IMG/VR virus record: IMGVR_UViG_3300021379_000137
Coordinates: 1-21,789 of that record
Length of the DNA stretch: 21,789 nucleotides
Source of the DNA: a virus
Strand: one strand, 5' to 3'
Below are positions 6,281 to 13,546 of this stretch, piece by piece. How positions within the stretch are numbered: the first letter of the stretch is position 1; each line of letters starts with the position of its first letter. The notes under the pieces were generated by a model. It saw nothing but the letters and a program-made list of their open reading frames with translations. It searched no databases and was not told where the DNA came from. Made by a program: the position numbers and the translations under genes.

Positions 6281-6937
6281 ATGGCAGACTATACAACTTT
6301 AACAACAGAGATAGTAAATACAACTGAGAATAATGCTCAAGAGTTCTTAGACCAAATACCTAACATTGTTAATAGAGCAGAAGAAAGATTAACAGATGAA
6401 TTAGATGATTATGGTTTAGTAACCTATACATCAGTAGCAGTATCATCAGGTAATAATATTGTTACTTTACCAACTGGTACACGAATAGTAAAGAATTTTA
6501 ATATAGATATTAATGGAGCAAAGACAAGTATACTTTTAAAAACTGATGAATATTTAAGAGATTACTGGAATGTGTCAGCTTCAACAGGTGAACCAAAGTA
6601 TTATGCTCATAAAGATAATACAACAATAATGATTGCACCTACACCTTCATCAACAAGTAATGGTGAAGTCGTACATGTAACTAGACCAACAACATTAACA
6701 TCAGCTTCACCTGATAATTATTTTACACAGTTTTGTTATGACGCATTGTTTAATGCCTGTATGGTAGAGTCGTACATCTTTATGAAGAACTTTCAGATTG
6801 TACCATTGTTTGAACAACGATATCAAACTTCAATACAGACTGTAAGAAACAGAGCCAGAAGATTTAGACGTGACGATATGACAAGACCTGCAAGTCCTGC
6901 AGGAGCAGATAACACAGTAGTAGATGGGAGTAATTAA
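6281..6937 (+). CDS. head-tail adaptor protein (SU10 adaptor-like)
   Basis: A connector protein that sits under the portal and joins head to short tail. The product is 218 residues. The N-terminal EFLDQIPNIVNRAEERLTDE (residues 21-40) matches the IPxFIxxAExRL pattern of SU10-type adaptors. It is followed by TLPTGTRIVKNFNI, a YYAHKDNTTIMIAPTP segment, and a C-terminal helical part (about 145-200) rich in Phe/Tyr and Arg that would contact the portal. It begins exactly where the previous gene ends and its stop overlaps the next start (TAATG at 6935). The gp4-like connector occurs later at 9058. The assignment rests on the N-terminal motif, length and context. Confidence 0.78.
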   Translation: MADYTTLTTEIVNTTENNAQEFLDQIPNIVNRAEERLTDELDDYGLVTYTSVAVSSGNNIVTLPTGTRIVKNFNIDINGAKTSILLKTDEYLRDYWNVSASTGEPKYYAHKDNTTIMIAPTPSSTSNGEVVHVTRPTTLTSASPDNYFTQFCYDALFNACMVESYIFMKNFQIVPLFEQRYQTSIQTVRNRARRFRRDDMTRPASPAGADNTVVDGSN

Positions 6938-7398
6938 TGGTTATTAGTAGAAGTTCAATACCACAACAGATAATGAAACCTGGTATAAAGAAAAAGAAAA
7001 AAAGTTTATATAGTAAAGCTAAAGATAAAATAAAAAAATTAGACATAACTAAAAAAATGCCTGAGAGTTTAAAAAAAAATCCTATTCGTAAAGCTTTAAG
7101 TAAAGCTGCAAGATTTGGTTTAAGAACTGCAACAGGAAGTAATCCATTAGGAATGGGTTTATTAGTTGGTAGTATGACACTTGATGAATATAATAAACCT
7201 GAAAATAAATTAAAAAGATTAAAAAGACAAAAAAAAGTTTTTAAAAAAAGAAGAACTGGAACTGATAGACAAAGAGCAAGACATGGCTCAGGAGTTCTTA
7301 CTTCTGCTGAAGAAAGAGAACTAGATAGAAAACAAAAAGAACTTGAAGAAGTTGTAAATAAATACATGGGTGGTTCATTAAATACAAGGAGAAAATAA
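6937..7398 (+). CDS. lysine-rich hypothetical protein, 153 aa (basic cassette 1)
   Basis: First of four consecutive lysine-rich genes between two connector genes. It begins MVISRSSIPQQIMKPGIKKK, a start resembling the SRSS...QI.KP head of small marine-phage proteins. It continues with basic helices, one short apolar patch (NPLGMGLLVGSMTL, about 69-82), a very basic block (about 88-110) and an acidic/basic helix before the C-terminal YMGGSLNTRRK. GGxLNT+K recurs inside the gene at 8436. It has no cysteine and no enzyme motif. A run of nine A (7071-7079) lies in the coding region. It is coupled to the adaptor upstream and the next gene downstream by TAATG overlaps. Function unknown; real expression is supported by coupling and by the shared features of the cassette. 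Confidence 0.7.
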   Translation: MVISRSSIPQQIMKPGIKKKKKSLYSKAKDKIKKLDITKKMPESLKKNPIRKALSKAARFGLRTATGSNPLGMGLLVGSMTLDEYNKPENKLKRLKRQKKVFKKRRTGTDRQRARHGSGVLTSAEERELDRKQKELEEVVNKYMGGSLNTRRK

Positions 7399-7946
7399 TG
7401 GCTGAAGAAACTAAAAAAGATAAAAAGAAAAAATCAAAGTATCAAACAAAAAGTTTTAAACAACTTAATAAAAAAGAAAAAGAATCATTTTATAATAATG
7501 TAAAAGGTTTAAAAGAGTTTGCTAATAAAACTAAAAAACAAGTTTATAAAATATTAAGTACAATAAAAACAGCAAAAGATTTTACGTCTCCAAAAAAACT
7601 TGCTAGAATGGCTTATAATAAATTAAGAGGTTCTAAACCACTTTTTGACCCTTCAGAGAGAATAGCAGCTCCAGGTAAAGAAACTACTATGATAAATGTA
7701 TCTTCAAAACTTAAACCTGATATGGAAGAAATAAAAGGAATAGGTGGTTATAAAATAGTTAGACCTGAAGATGTCAAACTAAATCAAAAAACAGGTAAAC
7801 TACAAGAAAAATTAGAAACAGGTTCAATAGAAAAACCTGGAGAAACACCTATATTTGATAAAGGAAGAGGACAAAATCCTTATGGTATGAATAAGGGTGG
7901 AAGAGTTCGTAGCTATCGTGGTTATGGAAAAGCCAGACGTGGTTAA
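7398..7946 (+). CDS. lysine-rich protein with C-terminal RG tail (basic cassette 2)
   Basis: A 182-residue, strongly lysine-rich protein. The N-terminal third is almost entirely Lys/Glu/Asn/Gln helix (about 1-60). The middle carries FDPSERIAAPGKETTMINV and GGYKIVRPEDV, and the C-terminus ends GGRVRSYRGYGKARRG (167-182). This Gly-Arg tail aligns with the tails of the next two genes (pattern GGR...RGxGxAxRG) although the protein bodies differ, which points to a common sorting, binding or processing signal. The start overlaps the preceding stop (TAATG). I do not recognise the body of the protein; a virion or DNA-associated role is inferred only from charge and from placement among head-tail genes. 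Confidence 0.7.
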   Translation: MAEETKKDKKKKSKYQTKSFKQLNKKEKESFYNNVKGLKEFANKTKKQVYKILSTIKTAKDFTSPKKLARMAYNKLRGSKPLFDPSERIAAPGKETTMINVSSKLKPDMEEIKGIGGYKIVRPEDVKLNQKTGKLQEKLETGSIEKPGETPIFDKGRGQNPYGMNKGGRVRSYRGYGKARRG

Positions 7947-7968
7947 TCAATATTGAAAGGAGAAACAG

Positions 7969-8436
7969 ATGGCAGAAAAAATAAAAACTTCTAAAAAAGA
8001 AAAATCTATTATAGATAAAATAAATAAGATAATTAAAGTTAGAAAAGGTATACCTAAATTAGTTGTTGAAGCTATGGTTGAACCAGCTAAAAAATTAGCA
8101 GAAAAATATACAGGAGATACACTAACAAAAATTTTAAAAGGTATATCTAAACATAAAGATAAAATAGAAGATATACCTGGATATAGTGCAGATATAGTAA
8201 AAAGAAAAGCTGCTAATGCTAAAAATATTAGAATGAAAAATGTACAACTTGAAGATGCAGAAAGATTTCAAAAAAGTAAAACTGGTGGAGCTGAAGCATT
8301 TCAAGAACCTTATATGAGACCATTAACAACAAGAAAATATGGTGGTAAAGTTAAAAAATTACAATCTGGTGGTAGAGTTGGTGCACCTAGAGGTACTGGA
8401 GCTGCTTTACGAGGATTTGGGAAAGGATATAAATAA
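7969..8436 (+). CDS. lysine-rich protein with C-terminal RG tail (basic cassette 3)
   Basis: A 155-residue basic protein with its own strong ribosome binding site (GAAAGGAG before ATG 7969). The body is helical and Lys/Ile rich. IPKLVVEAMVEPAKKLAEKY (about 29-48) and IPGYSADIVKRKAANAKNI look like folded helices rather than random low complexity. A KTGGAEAFQEPYMRPL segment leads to the tail, which has two glycine-rich repeats: YGGKVKKLQ, then SGGRVGAPRGTGAALRGFGK. The second is the same GGR...RGxGxAxRGxGK pattern as its neighbours. The stop overlaps the next start. Function unknown; a C-terminal signal carried by unrelated bodies is the best description. Confidence 0.7.
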   Translation: MAEKIKTSKKEKSIIDKINKIIKVRKGIPKLVVEAMVEPAKKLAEKYTGDTLTKILKGISKHKDKIEDIPGYSADIVKRKAANAKNIRMKNVQLEDAERFQKSKTGGAEAFQEPYMRPLTTRKYGGKVKKLQSGGRVGAPRGTGAALRGFGKGYK

Positions 8437-9053
8437 TGGGTAAATTTTTTCAATCAGATAAAAAACAATCAGGTTATGGTAAAAATATAGATAAAACAAA
8501 AACACATGGTAAATATAGTGATTATCCTACTAAGATTTCTAAAAAGATTGCAACATTACAAGATAAAGTTGATACTATAGTAGATACGTATAAAGCTGTA
8601 GGTAAATCTCTTCCTATTAGTAAAAAAAATCTTATTAAAACTTTAAAAAATAAAATTCAAGGTCTTAAAATAGGAGATAAAAAACAGTACGAAAAAAAAG
8701 CTACACAACAAAATCTTCAGACTACTAAAAATAATCCAAGATTAAAAGCACAAATGGATGAGATGAATAAGGAAGCTGACAAAATAAAAAAATTAGTTGA
8801 AGAAGGTATTATTACAAAAGGTGAAGCTAGAGATAAAGCTAAATTATTACGTAAAAATACTGGTGGTAGACTTAACACTAAAAAACCTACAAAAATTAAA
8901 AAATTAAAAGTTGACCAAAAACCAAAAAAAAGAGCAAGACCAATTGACCCTAGAGATATATTTATGGAGGGACCTTATAATACAGGTGGTCGTAAAGGTG
9001 GTAGAGGTATGGGTGTAGCACTACGTGGTGGTGGTAAAGTAATGAGAGGTTAA
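8436..9053 (+). CDS. lysine-rich protein with C-terminal RG tail (basic cassette 4)
   Basis: A 205-residue basic protein, longest of the cassette. The N-terminus (MGKFFQSDKKQSGYGKNIDK) leads into two helical Lys-rich regions (about 35-85 and 95-145, the second with alternating acids: QMDEMNKEADKIKKLVEEGI). Next come GGRLNTKKPTKIKKLK (about 147-162), echoing the GGSLNTRRK end of the gene at 6937, and a DPRDIFMEGPYN stretch. The tail GGRKGGRGMGVALRGGGK shares the RGxGxAxRGxGK pattern with the two preceding proteins. It overlaps the previous gene (TAATG at 8434) and is followed 4 bases later by the gp4-like connector. No known domain is recognised. Confidence 0.7.
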   Translation: MGKFFQSDKKQSGYGKNIDKTKTHGKYSDYPTKISKKIATLQDKVDTIVDTYKAVGKSLPISKKNLIKTLKNKIQGLKIGDKKQYEKKATQQNLQTTKNNPRLKAQMDEMNKEADKIKKLVEEGIITKGEARDKAKLLRKNTGGRLNTKKPTKIKKLKVDQKPKKRARPIDPRDIFMEGPYNTGGRKGGRGMGVALRGGGKVMRG

Positions 9054-9057
9054 ATAA

Positions 9058-9741
9058 ATGGCAACGAATAATACGTCAGGCACTTATGACTTTAACTTAG
9101 AAATAGGTGACGTTATACAGGAAGCTACTGAGATGATTGGTGGTGAAGTAACTCTTGGTGAAGAACCAAGAAGTGCTAGACGTTCAATTAATCTTATATT
9201 AAATGACTGGCAAAATAGAGGTGTTTGTTTATGGACAACAAATACAACTATTGTGAGTATTGCTGCAAGTACATCTCAAGTAAGTTTAGGTAGTCATGTA
9301 AGTGACATAATGCAAGTTGTTGTCAATAGAGATAATACAGATTTAGAAATGACTCGTATATCGTATGAAGAGTATTTAAAAGTTCCTAATAAAGGACAAA
9401 CAGGTAGACCTTCACAATATGCAGTTAAAAGATTTGGTGATAATGTACAATTACATCTATGGTCATTATCAGATGTTAATACTGATAAACTAAAAATTGA
9501 AAAGATTGATTATATGCAGGACGTAAATAAATCTGCAATACAAAATGCAGATATGCCTAGAAGATTTTTACCTGCATTAACAACTGGTCTAGCATATTAT
9601 ATGTCATTAAAAAGACCAGGAATAACTGAAGCAAGAGCAAAGTTTTTAAAAGCTGAGTACGAAGAAAGACTTGGCTTTGCAATGACTGAAGATAAAGAAC
9701 GTGCATCACTTTACATTACACCTAAGATGGGTGTAATATAA
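9058..9741 (+). CDS. head completion / connector protein (P22 gp4-like)
   Basis: Head-completion protein that binds below the portal and seals packaged DNA in short-tailed phages, as P22 gp4 does. The 227-residue product carries IGDVIQEATEMIGGE (16-30), RSARRSINLILNDWQNRGVC (38-57) and LWTT, the characteristic GDxIxEA...SARRSLNxLLxxWxNRGxNLWT pattern. These are followed by beta strands, a YEEYLKVPNKG segment and a C-terminal helical region (ALTTGLAYYMSLKRPGI, KAEYEERLGFAMTEDKER) typical of these proteins. It comes after the basic cassette and its stop overlaps the next ATG. Together with the adaptor at 6281 and nozzle at 17683 it indicates a podovirus-type tail. Family call from motif recall, well supported. 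Confidence 0.83.
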   Translation: MATNNTSGTYDFNLEIGDVIQEATEMIGGEVTLGEEPRSARRSINLILNDWQNRGVCLWTTNTTIVSIAASTSQVSLGSHVSDIMQVVVNRDNTDLEMTRISYEEYLKVPNKGQTGRPSQYAVKRFGDNVQLHLWSLSDVNTDKLKIEKIDYMQDVNKSAIQNADMPRRFLPALTTGLAYYMSLKRPGITEARAKFLKAEYEERLGFAMTEDKERASLYITPKMGVI

Positions 9742-9917
9742 TGGCAGTAAAAAAAAGAAAAGGATTAATATCTCAGAATAAAAAAAGAATGTACGAAGGT
9801 AAAGAAGTAAAACCTGTAATGTATTCTACAAGAGGTGAAAAGAAAATGGTGGGTAGTGTTGATGGTGAATTAATTTTAGATAAATTAGGTCAACCTATTC
9901 CATTTAAACAATTATAG
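9741..9917 (+). CDS. small conserved basic protein, 58 aa
   Basis: A 58-residue protein beginning at the ATG that overlaps the gp4-like stop (TAATG at 9739). The sequence runs MAVKKRKGLISQNKKRMYEG, then KEVKPVMYST, and a C-terminal part with VGSVDGELILDKLGQPIPF. The RKG.(L/I)SQNKKRMYEGxEVKPVMY and SVDGxLxLDxxGxPxPF patterns are ones I recall from many marine phages, always next to connector genes, without a known role. The N-terminal half is strongly basic and the C-terminal half looks like a small beta hairpin. A run of eight A occurs near the start (9749-9756). Confidence 0.72.
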   Translation: MAVKKRKGLISQNKKRMYEGKEVKPVMYSTRGEKKMVGSVDGELILDKLGQPIPFKQL

Positions 9918-9924
9918 GTGTATA

Positions 9925-10215
9925 ATGGCAGTAGGTAAAAGAGCAAAAGCAGTATGTGATATATGTGGATTTGTTTATCCTCATAATGTTATGAAGTTAA
10001 ATTCTTATGGCTTATTAGTTTGTCCTACTGATTTTGATGGTGCATATGATGAAAATAATCATCCACAAAATAAAGCACCAAATGTAAAAGATGATGAAAC
10101 GATTAGAAACCCAAGACCTACTCAAAATGAAGCTTTGACTACTTGGGCAAATCAGAATACTAACTGGGAAGCAACGTCCCAATTTTGGAACTTAGTGAGT
10201 AACACAAATGCCTGA
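9925..10215 (+). CDS. small zinc-ribbon-like protein, 96 aa
   Basis: A 96-residue protein starting MAVGKRAKAVCDICGFVYP. One CxxC pair (CDICG, Cys 11 and 14) and a later Cys in LVCPTDFDGAY, with Asp and His residues around it (NHPQNK), look like an incomplete or three-Cys zinc ribbon. The Pro/Asn-rich C-terminal half includes NPRPTQNEALTTW. I recall this CDICGF...MKLNSYGLLVCPTDFDG pattern from marine phages with this tail-gene order. Its function is unknown, but placement between connector and fibre genes suggests a virion or tail-assembly part. Its stop overlaps the next start by 8 bases (ATGCCTGA). Confidence 0.72.
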   Translation: MAVGKRAKAVCDICGFVYPHNVMKLNSYGLLVCPTDFDGAYDENNHPQNKAPNVKDDETIRNPRPTQNEALTTWANQNTNWEATSQFWNLVSNTNA

Positions 10216-12088
10216 TTTAACTGGACAAGAAATATCAAATTCATATAAGCGATTAATGCAAGTAAAGACTTCAGCTAATGAAGGAATTACTACAACTCTA
10301 AGGACTATTCAGTCAGGTGACAATGCAGACTCACCTTTACAACTCAACAACTCTACATTAAATGTTAATGGTACTTTTGCAATAGGTGGTGTAAATCTAA
10401 CTGCAACTGTATCGTCTTTAAATGCAATTGTGGACATTACAGGTGGTGCAGGTTATGTAGTTGTTTCAGGTACTGATGTTTATAAAAGAAGTTTTTCTGC
10501 AGGTAATGGTATTAACATTACTAACAATGATGGTGTTGCAGGTAATACAGGTATTGCCTTAACAAGTACAATAAGTAATATTCAAGATTTTGGTGCTTCA
10601 GCAGTTTCAGCAACTTCATTAAATGTTGCAGGGACTATGACAGTTTCCTCAATGAGTGTTACTGATTTTAATGCAGCTACTGTAAGTGCAACTACATTAA
10701 AAGCTAATAATGCAACAATTGTAAGTACAGTATCAGCAGCATTTTTTGTAGGTGATGGTTCAGGTTTAGTAAATGTTCCTTCTGCTGAAGGTGGTACAGT
10801 AAATGCAGTAGTTGCAGGAACAGGACTTAATGCAACTGTTGATGGTGTTACGTCAACAACTGTAAATACAAGTGGTACTTTAAATTTAGATGCTGACCAA
10901 TCATTTGGTACAGTTTCAGTTTCAACAGGTTTGGTTGTTCCTCAAGGAGCAGCAACTTTTTCAGTTCCTATTAGTGGTACATCAGCAGTATTTACAGGTG
11001 ATGTATCTGCAGCTAATGTTTTTGCAGGAACAAATGTTTATGTAGGTGGTACAGCAGTTCCAACTGCATCAGATGTTGCAGCAGTATCTGCATTAACTAA
11101 AACTAATTTAGATTCTATAACTTCAATTAATACAGTTGTTGCAAATGTTTCAGCCTTGACATCAGTTAATAAAGCTGATATAATAGTAAATGTTTCAGCT
11201 ATTGCTTCTATTAATGCAATTATAGGTGATGGTGGTAATTATGCAACGTCTGCTGAATTGGCTACAGTATCTGCAGCACTTGCAACTTCAATAGCTAATT
11301 CAAATACAAACATAGCTGCAGTGTCAGTTTTAACTTCAGTTAACAAAGCTGATATTGCAACAAATACAGCAGCTATTACAAGTATTAATACTGTAGTTGA
11401 TAATTTAGATTTTGCTACAAGTGCTGAGTTAGCAACTGTATCATCAGCATTAGCAACAAGTATTGGTAATAGTAATACTAATATAGCTGCAGTATCAGTA
11501 TTAACATCTGTAAACAAAGCTGATATAGCTACCAACGTAGCAGCCATTACAAGTATAAATACAATATTAGGAGATGGTAGTAACTTTGCAACAAGTGCAG
11601 AATTAGCTACAGTTTCTTCAGCACTAGCTACAAGTATTGCTAATCATTTACCACTAGCAGGTGGTACAATAACAGGTACAGTATCTGCTCAGTCAGTTTA
11701 TGTAAGTGCATTAGGTGCAAATACTTCAGCAACTCTTGGTAAACGAATTAGAATGGATGGAGCTGCAGTAGCTGACATTGTAAGTTTAACAGATGGTACA
11801 AGTATTGCTATTAACTTTAATGATGGACAAAACTTTGCAGTACAATTAACAGATAACAGAACTTTAGAAAATCCTACAAACTGTGTTCCAGGTCAGACAG
11901 GAAGTATATTTGTAATACAAGACGGAACTGGTAGTAGAACTTTATCATTTGGAGCTAACTATAAATTCCCTGGTGGGACTGCTCCAACATTATCAACAGG
12001 TGCAAGTGCATGTGATAGAATTGACTATATTACATTTACGTCAAGTAACGTACATGCAATAGCCACATTAAATGTGAGTACAGCTTAA
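10208..12088 (+). CDS. tail fibre protein with coiled-coil repeats
   Basis: A 626-residue fibre-type protein. The N-terminus (MPDLTGQEISNSYKRLMQ ... TLRTIQSGDN) is probably the virion attachment part. Residues about 50-290 are Ala/Ser/Thr/Val/Gly-rich beta shaft. Residues about 298-480 hold tandem heptad-like repeats, with ATSAELATVSxALATSI and VLTSVNKADIATNxAAITSI units (two full copies at 346 and 403 plus partial flanking copies), as in trimeric coiled coils. The C-terminal domain (about 518-626) contains FVIQDGTGSRTLSFG and FPGGTAPTLST and is clearly related to the C-terminus of the fibre at 16703. It probably forms a trimeric fibre with the receptor- or tip-binding part at the C-terminus. 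Confidence 0.82.
   Translation: MPDLTGQEISNSYKRLMQVKTSANEGITTTLRTIQSGDNADSPLQLNNSTLNVNGTFAIGGVNLTATVSSLNAIVDITGGAGYVVVSGTDVYKRSFSAGNGINITNNDGVAGNTGIALTSTISNIQDFGASAVSATSLNVAGTMTVSSMSVTDFNAATVSATTLKANNATIVSTVSAAFFVGDGSGLVNVPSAEGGTVNAVVAGTGLNATVDGVTSTTVNTSGTLNLDADQSFGTVSVSTGLVVPQGAATFSVPISGTSAVFTGDVSAANVFAGTNVYVGGTAVPTASDVAAVSALTKTNLDSITSINTVVANVSALTSVNKADIIVNVSAIASINAIIGDGGNYATSAELATVSAALATSIANSNTNIAAVSVLTSVNKADIATNTAAITSINTVVDNLDFATSAELATVSSALATSIGNSNTNIAAVSVLTSVNKADIATNVAAITSINTILGDGSNFATSAELATVSSALATSIANHLPLAGGTITGTVSAQSVYVSALGANTSATLGKRIRMDGAAVADIVSLTDGTSIAINFNDGQNFAVQLTDNRTLENPTNCVPGQTGSIFVIQDGTGSRTLSFGANYKFPGGTAPTLSTGASACDRIDYITFTSSNVHAIATLNVSTA
11099..11644 (+). repeat. in-gene tandem repeats encoding coiled-coil units
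   Basis: A partial unit (11099-11242) is followed by full units of 57 codons (11243-11413) and 58 codons (11414-11587), then a 19-codon partial unit (11588-11644). Over the first 50 codons the two full units differ at 3 amino acids but, by hand count, at 37 of 150 bases, including three serine switches between TCN and AGT codons. The repeats are therefore old at DNA level and conserved at protein level. Confidence 0.8.
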
Positions 12089-13545
12089 TGAGTATATTTA
12101 ATAATAATTTATTAGCAGGAGCAGCAGCTCAATCAACAACTACTCCTGTACATACAATAGACCAATCAATTAGATTTAACCAAGCTGAGAATGCATCAAT
12201 GTCAAGAACACCAAGTTCAGCAAGTAGTAGAACAACTTGGACATTTAGTTGGTGGTGGAAAAGAGGTGCTTTGTGTGCTGCAACAATAGGGACAAACCAA
12301 AGGCAACCTATTTTTGGAACAACAGCATTTTCAATTTTATCAAACCATAACTCTACACAAATTGATGGTATAAATGTTGTTTATGCAGGTGCAGCAAATG
12401 ATGTGCAAACATCAGAAAAATTTAGAGATACTTCAGCTTGGTATAATTTTCAAGCAGTTTTAGATACAACAAATGATGTTGCTTCAGAAAGATTTCGTCT
12501 TTATAAAAATGGGCAAAGAATAACGGATTTTGCTAGTATAACTTATCCAGCAAAAGATACAGAATATACTATTAATAATACTCAAGCACATTATATTGGT
12601 TTTAGAAATTCTGGTGAAAATCTTGATGGCTACCTTGCAGAAATTGTATTCATAGATGGACAAGCACTAGACCCATCTAGCTTTGGTGAATACAATAGTT
12701 CAGGAATTTGGGTCCCCAAAGACGTAAGTGGTCTTACATTTGGCACTAATGGTTTTCATATTAAAGGTCAAGATTCTTCAGATTTAGGTAATGATAGTTC
12801 AGGTAATAATAATGATTTCACGACAAGTGGACTTGCAGCACACGACCAAGTTTTTGACACACCTAGCAATAATTTTTGTGTATTAAACCCAGTAGATAAA
12901 CCAGCTTATGGTTCTTATGCTGTTAGAAATGTAACTGGTGTAAATCTACAAGTTACTGAAAATGGAGATGGTGTTGTTCAATCTTATGGAATGGGCACTA
13001 TGGCAGTCAGTAGTGGTAAATGGTATTATGAAGTTTATACAAATACATATCCAGCAGGTAATGCTCTTGCCTTTGGTGTTATTGAATTAGAAAATGCAGA
13101 AACAGCAACTGATTCAGCAGGTAGTTGGAAAGAAATAGGAATAAATCAACGACATACAACAAGTGCTTATTCATATTGGGTTTGGGGGTTAAGTAGTTTA
13201 ACAACAACTGGTCTTACTCCATTTGGACAAGGTGTTACGATTGGAGTAACTACTGACTTTGACAACAATACAATGACATTTACAAAAGATGGTAGTGCAT
13301 ATGGTTCTGTTGATTTTGATACAACATCTCCAACATATACTTTGAGTGGAGTGCTACATAAACCTATATTATTTTTTGGTGCAGATGGTGCATCACTAGC
13401 AACACTTAACTTTGGACAGGATTCTACATTTAATGGTGCAGTAACTGCTGGAGGTAATGCTGATGCAAATGGACATGGAAACTTTAAATATGCTGTACCA
13501 AGTGGTGCACTAGCATTATGTACAAAGAATTTAGGAGCTGATTAA
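12088..13545 (+). CDS. LamG-like plus SPRY-like receptor-binding protein
   Basis: A 485-residue protein with two lectin-like regions. The N-terminal part (about 25-200) has the jelly-roll pattern of LamG/concanavalin-like domains: TTWTFSWWWKRG, a WYNFQAVLDTTN strand, RFRLYKNGQRI and DGYLAEIVFIDGQAL. The C-terminal part (about 295-460) resembles SPRY/B30.2: SGKWYYEVYTN, FGVIEL, GVTIGVTTDFDNNTMTF and HKPILFFGADG. It ends FKYAVPSGALALCTKNL, a terminal signature I know from marine phage fibres. It likely binds host surface glycans or proteins at the tail tip. The start overlaps the preceding fibre stop (TAATG), so the two are coupled. The neighbour at 13547 repeats the same architecture. Confidence 0.78.
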   Translation: MSIFNNNLLAGAAAQSTTTPVHTIDQSIRFNQAENASMSRTPSSASSRTTWTFSWWWKRGALCAATIGTNQRQPIFGTTAFSILSNHNSTQIDGINVVYAGAANDVQTSEKFRDTSAWYNFQAVLDTTNDVASERFRLYKNGQRITDFASITYPAKDTEYTINNTQAHYIGFRNSGENLDGYLAEIVFIDGQALDPSSFGEYNSSGIWVPKDVSGLTFGTNGFHIKGQDSSDLGNDSSGNNNDFTTSGLAAHDQVFDTPSNNFCVLNPVDKPAYGSYAVRNVTGVNLQVTENGDGVVQSYGMGTMAVSSGKWYYEVYTNTYPAGNALAFGVIELENAETATDSAGSWKEIGINQRHTTSAYSYWVWGLSSLTTTGLTPFGQGVTIGVTTDFDNNTMTFTKDGSAYGSVDFDTTSPTYTLSGVLHKPILFFGADGASLATLNFGQDSTFNGAVTAGGNADANGHGNFKYAVPSGALALCTKNLGAD

Positions 13546-13546
13546 T

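Noticed and set aside
6864-7367. 167-codon reverse-strand frame with Leu/Phe/Ser-rich, membrane-like product
   Set aside because: It is the complement of lysine-rich codons (AAA/AAG read as TTT/CTT); the apparent membrane segments are an artefact.
11239-11547. 102-codon reverse-strand frame opposite the fibre repeats
   Set aside because: It is Ala/Val-rich only because the + strand is Ala/Ser/Thr repeat; no ribosome binding site.
11099-11644. CRISPR array or mobile-element repeats
   Set aside because: The units are in-frame codon repeats of 171-174 bases with no spacers or palindromic repeats, explained by coiled-coil protein units.
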